From CAZSVE01 sp964610175 (GTDB lineage: Bacteria; Pseudomonadota; Gammaproteobacteria; HK1), in assembly GCA_964610175.1 (NCBI GenBank), contig CAZSVE010000005.1, positions 1 through 64,000 of the forward strand: 64,000 nt of DNA, written 5' to 3'. Shown here piece after piece: positions 50,766 through 58,920 of the stretch. Position 1 is the stretch's first letter; every line of letters starts with the position of its first letter. Position numbers and translations under genes: made by a program. The notes beneath the pieces were generated by a model, which worked only from the letters and a program-made list of their open reading frames with translations, did not search any database and was not told the DNA's origin.

Positions 50766-51917
50766 TCATTCGTTCTGCATGAATCCCACGATGATGGCGT
50801 CGCACTGGAACATCCCTTTTTCGGTAAGGAAGAGGGTGTTTCCTTTTCTTTGCAACAGATCGGTATCCTGGTAGCGAAGCAATTTCTCGCAAAATCCAGG
50901 ATAAAACTCCGTAAAGTTGTCTTGGAGATAGCGCAAATCGATCCCGTCCAGGGTACGAAGCCTAGTCAACAGGTAATCATGGAACCTGTCTTTGTCGGAT
51001 AGTATTTCGGTTTCATGAAAACCGCTCCCTCGCAGGACTCCTTGCCGATACTTGAGGTTATGGGCAATATTCCATTGCCTTTGTTTGCCGTCGAAGGAGT
51101 GTGCCGAGGGACCGAGGCCAAGGTAGGGGGCACCACACCAACAGGCCAGATTGTGGCGGGAGCGCCGACCTTCTCGCGCAAAGTTGGATATTTCGTAATG
51201 CTCGTATGCCTCGGATGCCATTTTGTCGCAGAGCAATCGGTATTGCGCCCAACTGTTGTCATCGGAGACCCCTGTCAATTTACCCTTTTTGCTGAAATCG
51301 GCAAAAGCGGTCCTCTCCTCGAAGCTGAGGTGGTAACAAGAGAAGTGCACGATGGAGAGGGCCAGCGCCGTTTCCAGGGAGTGGCACCAGGTCTCGGGGG
51401 TCGAGTCGGGTAGTCCGTACATGAGGTCGATGGTGATGTTGTCGAATCCGCTTCGCGAGGCGTTTTCCATGGCGCGCAGGGCCTGCCGGGCGGTATGGCG
51501 GCGGTTCATGATCTCGAGTTCCCGATCGTGGAAGGACTGAACCCCAATGCTGAGCCGATTGATGCCAAGCGTTTTCAACCCGGAGAGATAACTGGGCGTA
51601 AGGTCTTCGGGGTTGGCTTCCAGGGTAATTTCGGCATCGGTTTGGACCTGAAACAGGGAACCGATCTTGTTCAGGATGGTTTCGATATGGATGAGTTCCA
51701 GGACGGAGGGCGTGCCGCCACCAAAGTAGAGGGTTGCGATGCGCCGGTTCTGGATGTTCGATGCATTGTCCCCGTCGAAGTAATCCCCGCGCAGCTCCAT
51801 CTCTCGTAAGATAGCGGCGATCAGCTCGTCTTTATGGCGAAGAGAGAGGCTGAAGTGGAAATCGCAGTAATAACACAGTTGTTTGCAAAAAGGGATGTGG
51901 AGATAGATCCCTGTCAT
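50766..51917 (-). CDS. hemW: Radical SAM heme chaperone HemW
   Basis: The radical-SAM cluster motif CKQLCYYCDF (CxxxCxxC) near the N-terminus, FGGGTPSVLE, ANPEDLT, INRLSIGVQSFHDRELEIMNRRH and ITIDLMYGLPDST identify the HemN/HemW family. The length of 383 aa, the very N-terminal cluster (MTGIYLHIPFCKQ) and the absence of the longer HemN N-terminus indicate HemW, which delivers heme to target enzymes. It is transcribed from the minus strand, next to an SDR gene in the same direction. Confidence 0.93.
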   Translation of the reverse strand: MTGIYLHIPFCKQLCYYCDFHFSLSLRHKDELIAAILREMELRGDYFDGDNASNIQNRRIATLYFGGGTPSVLELIHIETILNKIGSLFQVQTDAEITLEANPEDLTPSYLSGLKTLGINRLSIGVQSFHDRELEIMNRRHTARQALRAMENASRSGFDNITIDLMYGLPDSTPETWCHSLETALALSIVHFSCYHLSFEERTAFADFSKKGKLTGVSDDNSWAQYRLLCDKMASEAYEHYEISNFAREGRRSRHNLACWCGAPYLGLGPSAHSFDGKQRQWNIAHNLKYRQGVLRGSGFHETEILSDKDRFHDYLLTRLRTLDGIDLRYLQDNFTEFYPGFCEKLLRYQDTDLLQRKGNTLFLTEKGMFQCDAIIVGFMQNE

Positions 51918-51988
51918 GAGGAGCCTGTCACGAGGAGATGGGCGCCGTGAATGTCGAAGCGATGGGAACCGTGAGCAGGGTCCAAAAG

Positions 51989-52732
51989 TCAGACAATGGA
52001 ATAACCACCATCGATTACGATGCTCTGTCCCGTGATATAGGTGTTGATGCTACTGGCCAGAAACGATACCAACCTCGAAATCTCGACGGGTTCCGCCAGC
52101 CTTCCCAATGGAATCGCTTTTTCCAGTGCTTTGCGCTTCGCAGTAGAAAAGTTCTTTTTGACCATATCCGTCAAGGTAAAGCCAGGTGAAACCGCGTTGA
52201 CGAGGATATTGTCTTCGGCTAATTCAGTTGCCGCGCTGATGGTAAGCCCACGAAGACCGAATTTGGTACTGGTATAAGTCATTCGTTCGGTCATGGTGAT
52301 ATGAGCCCAAATGGAGGCAATATTGACGATTCGCCCGTAATGATGGCGCTTCATGGCTCCAACGACTGCCTGCATGACCAGGAAGGGGGCTTTGAGATTG
52401 ACGTCATGGATTACATTCCAATCCTCCATGGTCGTTTCTTCGAGTGGTCCAGGACGAGAAATCCCGGCATTGTTGATACAGATATCTATCTTCTCGAATT
52501 CACCGATTTTTTCAAGAAACTCCCGCGTACTTTCCAGGCTCGAGAAGTCCACCGGGATAAAGCATGTCTCTTTGCCGAATCGATCGATGATTGCCGATTC
52601 CTCCCATGGATGGACTGCGGTAACAATCAGTCTGGCTCCACCGTTCAACAAATCCATGGCAATTTGCTTGCCGATGCCGTGCGATGCCCCGGTCACGAGG
52701 GCGATGTTATCTCGAAAATCCAACGTTATCAT
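51989..52732 (-). CDS. Short-chain dehydrogenase/reductase (FabG-like)
   Basis: The Rossmann motif TGASHGIGKQ, the NNAG motif (DICINNAGISRPG) and the catalytic YTSTK (preceded by the serine in NIASIWAH) define a classical SDR. The C-terminal GQSIVIDGGYSIV is the usual FabG-like end. The substrate cannot be told from sequence. It lies 71 nt upstream of hemW on the same strand. Confidence 0.9.
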   Translation of the reverse strand: MITLDFRDNIALVTGASHGIGKQIAMDLLNGGARLIVTAVHPWEESAIIDRFGKETCFIPVDFSSLESTREFLEKIGEFEKIDICINNAGISRPGPLEETTMEDWNVIHDVNLKAPFLVMQAVVGAMKRHHYGRIVNIASIWAHITMTERMTYTSTKFGLRGLTISAATELAEDNILVNAVSPGFTLTDMVKKNFSTAKRKALEKAIPLGRLAEPVEISRLVSFLASSINTYITGQSIVIDGGYSIV

Positions 52733-52858
52733 AGGAAGATCCGTAGCTTATCTCCGTTCATGCAATTTTGTTCGTTATCGCGACAATCGACATCACGGCG
52801 CGAACATTCGATATAGAATATCACTTCTGGATGATCTTTCGGGGAATTCCATTTTCAG

Positions 52859-52988
52859 TTCGTTTATTTCCCGCCCAGCTTCGCTGATGAGTCGAGTTTT
52901 ACAGAACAGCAATTTTGCGTTACCGATGCTAATTTGCTTTACTGATATCTGATCATGCTTTGTCGGTTCGAGGCAAAGCTTCGCTAGG
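52859..52988 (+). repeat. Family A element with an internal partial duplication
   Basis: The CCGATG..TTGCTTTAC centre is repeated (TTTTGCGTTACCGATG, then TTTGCTTTACTGAT), making this copy ~130 bp. It ends eight bases before the trkH ATG, so it probably forms the trkH 5' leader. Confidence 0.8.
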
Positions 52989-52996
52989 ATTCACCC

Positions 52997-54448
52997 ATGC
53001 GCTTTGCCGTCGTTCTAAAAATCCTCGGTCTTCTTCTGACCATTTTCAGCATCACCATGTTGCCCCCCGTGGTGGTTTCGTTTTGGTACGCCGACGGAGA
53101 GGCAGGATCCTTCCTGATGGCGTTTCTTCTTATCTTCTTTTCCGGCCTGGTTTTCTGGCTGCCCGTGCGTCGTGTCCATCAGGAACTTCGCCTGCGCGAC
53201 GGATTCGTGATTGTTTTGCTGTTTTGGGTATCCCTTACCCTGTCGGGTGCGATTCCGTTCATGTTGGCCGAAAACCCGCATATGTCCTTGACGAATTCGT
53301 TTTTCGAATCCGTCTCCGGGCTCACCACCACCGGCGCCACGGTGATGACCGGCATCGATGAGCTGCCCCCTTCGGTCCAGTTTTACCGGCAACTCCTCCA
53401 GTGGCTGGGGGGCATGGGGATCATCGTGCTGGCGGTGGCGATCCTGCCCATGTTGGGGATCGGTGGCATGCAGCTATACCGGGCGGAGACACCGGGTCCC
53501 GTGAAGGATTCCAAGCTGACGCCGCGCATCACCGAGACCGCCAAGGCACTGTGGTATATCTATCTGGGTCTCACGGTGCTATGTACCATAGGGTATCAGC
53601 TCGCCGGGATGAGCTTCTTCGACGCCATGTGCCATAGCTTTGCCACCATATCCATCGGAGGGTTTTCCACCCACGATGCGAGCCTCGGCTATTTCGATAA
53701 CCCGTTCGTCGAGATGGTGGCAGTGATATTCATGATCATTGCCGCCATTAATTTTTCCCTGCATTTCGCTGCCTGGCGAAGCGGGAGCTTTCGCCCTTAC
53801 TTCAGGGATTTCGAGGCGAGGGCATTCGTGATTTTTCTGCTGGCCATCTCATGCATAACCAGCGGTTATCTGTATTTTTCCGGCGCCTTCGACAACCCTG
53901 AAGATTCGATTCGCGACGGTCTGTTTCAGGCGATTTCCATCAGCACGACCACGGGTTTCACCACGGCGAGCTACCACGCCTGGCCGAGCTTCCTCCCGGT
54001 CTTGCTGCTATTCGCCAGTTTTATGGGCGGATGCGCGGGTTCCACCGGCGGCGGATTGAAGGTTATCCGGGTGCTATTATTGTTCAAGCAGGGAATGCGC
54101 GAGATCGCGCGTCTCATTCACCCAAACGCATTGGTCCCGATCAGAATCGGCGCCACCGTGCTGCCACCGCGCGTGGTGGAAGCCATCTGGGGATTTTTCG
54201 GTTGGTATGTGGTGACCTTCGCCTCCATGTTGCTGGCACTGATGGCCACGGGTCTCGATCAGGTAACGGCCTTTTCCGCCGTCGCCGCCTCCATGAACAA
54301 TCTCGGTCCGGGGCTCGGTGATGTGAGCGCTCACTACAATACCATCAGCGACACCGCCAAGTGGATCTTATGCCTGGCCATGTTGCTGGGCCGCCTGGAG
54401 ATCTTTACCTTGTTGGTTATCTTGTCGCCGAGTTTCTGGCGGACATGA
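52997..54448 (+). CDS. trkH: Trk potassium uptake protein TrkH
   Basis: TrkH is the potassium channel subunit, gated by TrkA. The 483-aa membrane protein shows the four half-loops of the selectivity filter: SGLTTTGATVMTG, TISIGGFSTHDAS, STTTGFTTASYHAW and the last in AASMNNLGPGLGD, and the family motif GGCAGSTGGGLKVIR. Its leader contains a family A element. The regulator trkA is 1.1 kb downstream on the other strand, with an Rpn gene in between. Confidence 0.95.
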   Translation: MRFAVVLKILGLLLTIFSITMLPPVVVSFWYADGEAGSFLMAFLLIFFSGLVFWLPVRRVHQELRLRDGFVIVLLFWVSLTLSGAIPFMLAENPHMSLTNSFFESVSGLTTTGATVMTGIDELPPSVQFYRQLLQWLGGMGIIVLAVAILPMLGIGGMQLYRAETPGPVKDSKLTPRITETAKALWYIYLGLTVLCTIGYQLAGMSFFDAMCHSFATISIGGFSTHDASLGYFDNPFVEMVAVIFMIIAAINFSLHFAAWRSGSFRPYFRDFEARAFVIFLLAISCITSGYLYFSGAFDNPEDSIRDGLFQAISISTTTGFTTASYHAWPSFLPVLLLFASFMGGCAGSTGGGLKVIRVLLLFKQGMREIARLIHPNALVPIRIGATVLPPRVVEAIWGFFGWYVVTFASMLLALMATGLDQVTAFSAVAASMNNLGPGLGDVSAHYNTISDTAKWILCLAMLLGRLEIFTLLVILSPSFWRT

Positions 54449-54494
54449 AAACCTCGGAATTAGCCGCTTGCCCCAAAGGCCTCCGGCAAAACCA

Positions 54495-55364
54495 TCAAAA
54501 ACACGAAAATACTTCATCCAGCGTTTGGGCGCTCAACACCCGCTCTCCCCACGTCGCCAGTGCCTCGGGTTCGGCATTCCGGATGCGCTGCTCCAACGCC
54601 GGCGACAGGGGGCCGAATTTGTGACGGAGCAGACGCATGAGGAAGACCGCCTCGCCTTCTCCACGCCCCTGTTCGATTCCCCGTTTTAGTCCCTTCTCCA
54701 TGACCTGCCGGTAAGCAGGCAAGCGTTCCACGTCGATTTGGCTCAGCATTTTATCCGCCTCCTGTATTTGCTCTTCAAGATCGCGGTTACCGGAGAGGAT
54801 ATGCACCATTTCCACATATTCCCGGAACCGTTTCGGATTATTGCCCAACAGGGCTTGTAGTCTGGTATAGATATGGTTTACCACCGCCTGGGGATCATGG
54901 TCACCGAAATCACAAAGGATAGCCAGCACCAAGGCATCCGGGGTGTCCCTTTCGAGCAGGCGTCGACAATCCAGGTCCCGCATATCCAAGATACCGTAAC
55001 GGTAACGAACGCCGGGGAGTTCTACCCCATCCGGCATGGTCATGGATTCGGCGCCAATATAGATAAGGTATTGGCGCAACGGCAACCCCGGCCAGGCCAG
55101 CAGGATGTCGGTCATGTAACGCATCATTCTGACCGGCATGGTGGCATCGTTATTGTTTTGAATCTCGACATGGAGCAGAAAGGGCTCTCCGTCGCGATCA
55201 CGCAGTCTTGCCACCAGGTCGGCGCGCCGGTCCTCAATGCGCCGTTGCTCGGTAGCCAGAACCTCCAGGGAATCCGGGTCGATAGGCAGTTCGAGCAGGT
55301 GCGTGGCGAGATCCACGGCCAGCCGTCGGATGGTCTCTTTGCTGATGATGTCTTTCTCGGCCAT
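54495..55364 (-). CDS. Rpn-family recombination-promoting nuclease / PD-(D/E)XK protein
   Basis: The 289-aa protein has the PD-(D/E)XK core: RIEDRRADLVARLRD then LLHVEIQNNNDATMPVRMMRY, where D and E..Q are the expected catalytic pattern. The helical middle (KRFREYVEMVHILSGNRDLEEQIQEA) leads to an EQGRGEGEA linker and a DUF4351-like tail (LMRLLRHKFGPLSPALEQRI). Rpn proteins are transposase-like nucleases that raise recombination. It is inserted between trkH and trkA. A 90-nt piece of a close relative is at 18995-19085. Confidence 0.85.
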   Translation of the reverse strand: MAEKDIISKETIRRLAVDLATHLLELPIDPDSLEVLATEQRRIEDRRADLVARLRDRDGEPFLLHVEIQNNNDATMPVRMMRYMTDILLAWPGLPLRQYLIYIGAESMTMPDGVELPGVRYRYGILDMRDLDCRRLLERDTPDALVLAILCDFGDHDPQAVVNHIYTRLQALLGNNPKRFREYVEMVHILSGNRDLEEQIQEADKMLSQIDVERLPAYRQVMEKGLKRGIEQGRGEGEAVFLMRLLRHKFGPLSPALEQRIRNAEPEALATWGERVLSAQTLDEVFSCF

Positions 55365-55565
55365 GGGTAAAGCCTACCACAATAGCGGGAGCCCATAAGG
55401 AAAGGAGAATTAGGCCAGAATGACGATGACGAACCGACCGAGGTCCCCGACTCTGGTTTCCGCGTCGCAGAATATCGAGGTATTTTTCCTTTGGGCGCTT
55501 CGTCCCCGCAAGCGCATCGATTCCCCGAGTGGATCTCCTGGATGGAATTTCCTCGATCACCACGA

Positions 55566-56939
55566 TTACAAGAACGTCACATCGACCTGGAATAGTTTTT
55601 CCACCTCGGGAACGTATTTTTTATCCACCAGGAACAAGATGACATGGTCTTCGGCATCGATGACCGTATCGTGATGGGCAATGATGACCTCTTCGTTGCG
55701 GACGAGGGCCCCAATGGTGGTATCGGGAGGAAGCGGGATGTCTTCGACGGCCTTGCCGACCACCTTGGAAGAATCGGGGCTACCGTGGGTAATGGCCTCG
55801 ATGGCCTCCGCGGCACCGCGCCTCAGGGAGTGAACGACGACCACATCGGCCTGGCGCACGTGGGTAAGCAATGCGCCGATGGTGGCATGCTGGGGCGAGA
55901 TGGCAATGTCGATCATGGTGTTTTCCACCAGCTCCACGTAGGCACTGCGGTTGATAAGCGCCATGACCTTGGCGGCCCCCATGCGTTTTGCCAGCATGGC
56001 GGAGAGGATATTGACCTGATCATCGCTGGTGACGGCGCAAAACACATCGGTTTTATCGATGTTCTCTTCACGCAGCAGGTCTTCATCGGCGGCATCTCCG
56101 CGCAGCACGATGGTCTTTGCCAGCTTTTCGGAAAGGATGCGGGAGGTATGCTCGTCCCGCTCGATGATCTTTACCTGATAATTGTCCTCCAGGGTGATCG
56201 CCAGGCGTGTTCCGATATTGCCACCTCCGGCGAGCATGACGCGCTTCACGGGTTCATCGAGCTTGCGCAGGGAACCCATGACGGCCTGGACGTTCTCGGA
56301 CGCGGCGACGAAAAACACCTCGTCGTCGGCCTCGATGACGGTATTCCCCTCCGGGATGATAGCCTGCCCCTGGCGATAGATGGCGACGACGCGCGTATCG
56401 ACGCCCGGCATGTAACTGGGCAACACGCGCAGCTCATGGTCCACGAGGGGCCCTCCGTAGTAGGCCTTGACGGCCACCAGAGAGATCTTCTCTCCCGCGA
56501 ACTGCAGGACCTGCAATGCCCCCGGTGTCTTGATGAGCCGTTTGATATAGGCGGTAACGATCTCCTCCGGGCTGATGAGCACATCGATGGGCACGGAATC
56601 CGGGGCAAAGAGGTTGGGATAATCGAGATAGGCGGCGGCCCGGACACGGGCGATCTTGGTGGGCGTCTGGAACAGGGTATGCGCGATCTGGCACGCGATC
56701 ATGTTGGTCTCATCGCTATTGGTCACGGCGAGCACCATATCGGCCTCTTTGGCACCGGCCCCGTTCAGTACATTGGGATGCGCGCCGTGACCCGCGACGG
56801 TTCGGATATCCAGGCGATCTTGCAACTCCCGGAGTAGTTCCGTATTTTCATCGATAACGGTGATGTCGTTGGCCTCGTCGGCAAGGTTTTCGGCGACGGA
56901 ACTACCCACCCGGCCCGCGCCAAGGATGATGATTTTCAT
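55566..56939 (-). CDS. trkA: Trk system potassium uptake regulator TrkA
   Basis: TrkA is the cytosolic NAD/ATP-binding gating subunit of TrkH. The 457-aa protein has two RCK halves, each with a Rossmann motif (MKIIILGAGRVGSSVAENL and VMLAGGGNIGTRLA) and a RCK-C domain. Family features include DITVIDENTELLRELQDRLDIRT and FCAVTSDDQVNILSAMLAKR. The start codon is only 17 nt from the start of the divergent ORF. Confidence 0.95.
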   Translation of the reverse strand: MKIIILGAGRVGSSVAENLADEANDITVIDENTELLRELQDRLDIRTVAGHGAHPNVLNGAGAKEADMVLAVTNSDETNMIACQIAHTLFQTPTKIARVRAAAYLDYPNLFAPDSVPIDVLISPEEIVTAYIKRLIKTPGALQVLQFAGEKISLVAVKAYYGGPLVDHELRVLPSYMPGVDTRVVAIYRQGQAIIPEGNTVIEADDEVFFVAASENVQAVMGSLRKLDEPVKRVMLAGGGNIGTRLAITLEDNYQVKIIERDEHTSRILSEKLAKTIVLRGDAADEDLLREENIDKTDVFCAVTSDDQVNILSAMLAKRMGAAKVMALINRSAYVELVENTMIDIAISPQHATIGALLTHVRQADVVVVHSLRRGAAEAIEAITHGSPDSSKVVGKAVEDIPLPPDTTIGALVRNEEVIIAHHDTVIDAEDHVILFLVDKKYVPEVEKLFQVDVTFL

Positions 56940-56956
56940 GATGACAACAGTTGTAA

Positions 56957-57709
56957 ATGGCTACCAGGCCACTGGATGGGACGCATTCAGTGCGCAAAAA
57001 ACGATCCATATCGATCATACATCGGGGGAATGTTTTGCATAAGAGCGAAAAATCCACTGTCCTCGGCAGAAGAACACCACTCATCCAGGCCGCATTGGAC
57101 CTGTTGGATTTCCATGACACCCTCACCCTGGCAACCGAAGTGGCGCCCTACGTGGACATCCTCGAAATCGGAACGCCATGCATCAAATGCAATGGCATTG
57201 CCGTGGTTTCGGAATTACGGAAACGATTCCCGGACAAGGTGATTCTAGCCGATCTCAAGACCATGGACGCCGGTGAATACGAAGCGACGCCTTTTTACGC
57301 CGCGGGCGCCGACATCTGCACGGTGCTCGGTGTATCGGCTCCCGCCACCATCGCCGGCGTCGTCGCGGCCGCCAAGGCGCACGATGCCGAGGCCCAGGTG
57401 GACCTCATCCAGGTCGCCGACAAGGCGGCTCGCGCCAGGGCGTCGGTAAAATCGGGGGTCGCCATCATCGGCATCCACACCGGTCTCGACGCCCAGGCCA
57501 TGGGCGAGGCGCCATTTTCCGATCTGCGCCACATGGCCTCCCTGGGGCTGGCGGCGCCCATCTCGGTGGCGGGGGGCATTCGACCGGCAACGGTAACGCA
57601 GGCAATAGCGGCGGGGGCGGACATCATCGTGGTCGGCGCCGCGCTGCATGGCGCATCGTCGCGGGCCGCGGTTGCCCGGGAGATCCGCCGATTGGCGGAT
57701 GGGGCGTAG
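56957..57709 (+). CDS. 3-hexulose-6-phosphate synthase-like protein (OMPDC superfamily)
   Basis: HPS condenses formaldehyde with ribulose-5-phosphate in the RuMP pathway. The core PLIQAALDLLDF, DILEIGTPCIKCNG, VILADLKTMDAGEYEATPFYAAGADICTVLG, GIHTGLDAQAMG and SVAGGIRPATV matches the HPS branch rather than UlaD-type decarboxylases. The first ~35 codons are not conserved. A TTG at 57035 with GGGGGAA upstream would give a 224-aa protein closer to the family and leave room for a promoter opposite trkA. No hexulose-phosphate isomerase is adjacent, so the role (formaldehyde detoxification or pentose supply) is open. Confidence 0.8.
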   Translation: MATRPLDGTHSVRKKRSISIIHRGNVLHKSEKSTVLGRRTPLIQAALDLLDFHDTLTLATEVAPYVDILEIGTPCIKCNGIAVVSELRKRFPDKVILADLKTMDAGEYEATPFYAAGADICTVLGVSAPATIAGVVAAAKAHDAEAQVDLIQVADKAARARASVKSGVAIIGIHTGLDAQAMGEAPFSDLRHMASLGLAAPISVAGGIRPATVTQAIAAGADIIVVGAALHGASSRAAVAREIRRLADGA

Positions 57710-57906
57710 GTCGCCTCTCTACCTGTCCATGACGTCGTTGCCGATACGCCATTCACGAGGTCGGCAGATACCTGATCCGATCTATGTCGGCGCCATCGGC
57801 GTCGGGCACGCACCTCGAAAAATCCGTGGGTAGAGGTTTGCCATCTCGATAACGTTCAGGCAGCGAAGAGGGTAGGTAAATTATCGATTCGAGAAGAGCC
57901 CTGTGG

Positions 57907-57966
57907 ACTAGCGAGGCGCTGCCTCGGACCGATAAAAGCATGATCCGGTACACGATGTGGTTTTGC
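57907..57966 (-). repeat. Family A element, partial
   Basis: The distal half (CTAGCGAGGC ... CGATAAAAGCATGATCCGGTA) in the minus orientation. It is the first unit of a ~0.7-kb repeat mosaic in a 1.2-kb gap without genes (57710-58920). Confidence 0.6.
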
Positions 57967-58014
57967 CATGTGATTTTGTCATTTCGAGGTGGAATAATTA
58001 GTATTTTGGAACAT

Positions 58015-58098
58015 GTTAACGCTTCGCGCCAGGACTGAAGCGGGATGGGTCTTGGCATACGCACCGATTCTCTCGGAATCTTTGTTTTTCCGATACCT
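58015..58098 (+). repeat. Family B element
   Basis: Well-preserved copy (GCTTCGCGCCAGGACTGAAG ... TCGGAATC..TTTTTCCGATACC). Confidence 0.8.
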
Positions 58099-58145
58099 TA
58101 AAATGGTGACTCGTTTGCAGGGATTTCGGGTATTCAAATCAGTAG

Positions 58146-58258
58146 GTTGGGTTAGGCGCGTTGGCGCCGTAACCCAACATGACGATCATGTAGGCGGGTC
58201 GACACCCCGGATGATGAAAGTTGTTTTATCCTAACCCGGCAAAGCCGAAACCAAAATT
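58146..58258 (+). repeat. Adjacent family D, E and C elements
   Basis: Family D (58146-58178, GTTGGGTTAGGCGCG / CGCCGTAACCCAAC), family E (58181-58222, GACACCCCGGATGATGAAAG) and family C (58231-58258, AACCCGGC / GAAACCAAAA) follow one another almost without spacer. Confidence 0.65.
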
Positions 58259-58275
58259 CCATCGCATGGAGGACA

Positions 58276-58361
58276 TGTTAGCGCTTCGCGCCAAGACTGA
58301 AGCGGGGTGGGTCTTGGCGGGCACACTGGTTCTCTCGGGATTTTTGTCTTTCCGATACCTT
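58276..58361 (+). repeat. Family B element
   Basis: Second copy in this gap, about 180 nt after the first, same orientation. Confidence 0.8.
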
Positions 58362-58456
58362 AAAGGATATGTCATCTCGACCGGAGGGAGAGATCTCGTG
58401 CATTTGGAATTTTTCGAGTCGGAAGATTTCTCGCTACGCTCGAAATGACGGATTCA

Positions 58457-58628
58457 AAATTTTTCGATCGTTTTGTTCAAGATCTTCCGGGTAACCGACT
58501 AATGGGTCCTAATCTGCCTTGGCCTGGCAAGTTGCGTCAAAATCCTATTATAATCATAGCGTTACGGGCACTTTCATAGCAAATTGGGGGTGTTGGGTTA
58601 CGGCGCCAACGCGCCTAACCCAACCTAC
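58457..58628 (+). repeat. Family H element and inverted family D element
   Basis: Family H at 58457-58506 (TTTTTCGATCGTTTTG ... TCCGGGTAACCGACTAA). A family D element at 58592-58628 is inverted relative to the one at 58146. No gene is seen from 58629 to 58920. Confidence 0.6.
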
Positions 58629-58920
58629 GCGCCCTTCACCGCACCCCTGCCGGATGACTTCCGGGCCGAGTAATCCGATCGATGCGCCTGTTGCTCGATA
58701 CCCATGTCTTTCCGTGGTTGCGGTTTTCGCCGGACAGGGTATCCCGCAACGCCCTCATTGCCTATCGGGAACCGCGCAATGAAGTATTTCTCGGTGTAGC
58801 CCATCTTCCCACCGATGATGGGCACGGCGCTTTCGCGCCTTTGCCCATCCTACAAGACTGAACCCGTGCGCCGAGCGACCGGGGATCGCCCCCGGCAATT
58901 TCCCAGTCACAATCCCCGAG

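Noticed and set aside
55644..56837. Long ORF (397 aa) antisense to trkA
   Set aside because: It is the complement of well-conserved TrkA coding sequence and has no recognisable domain.
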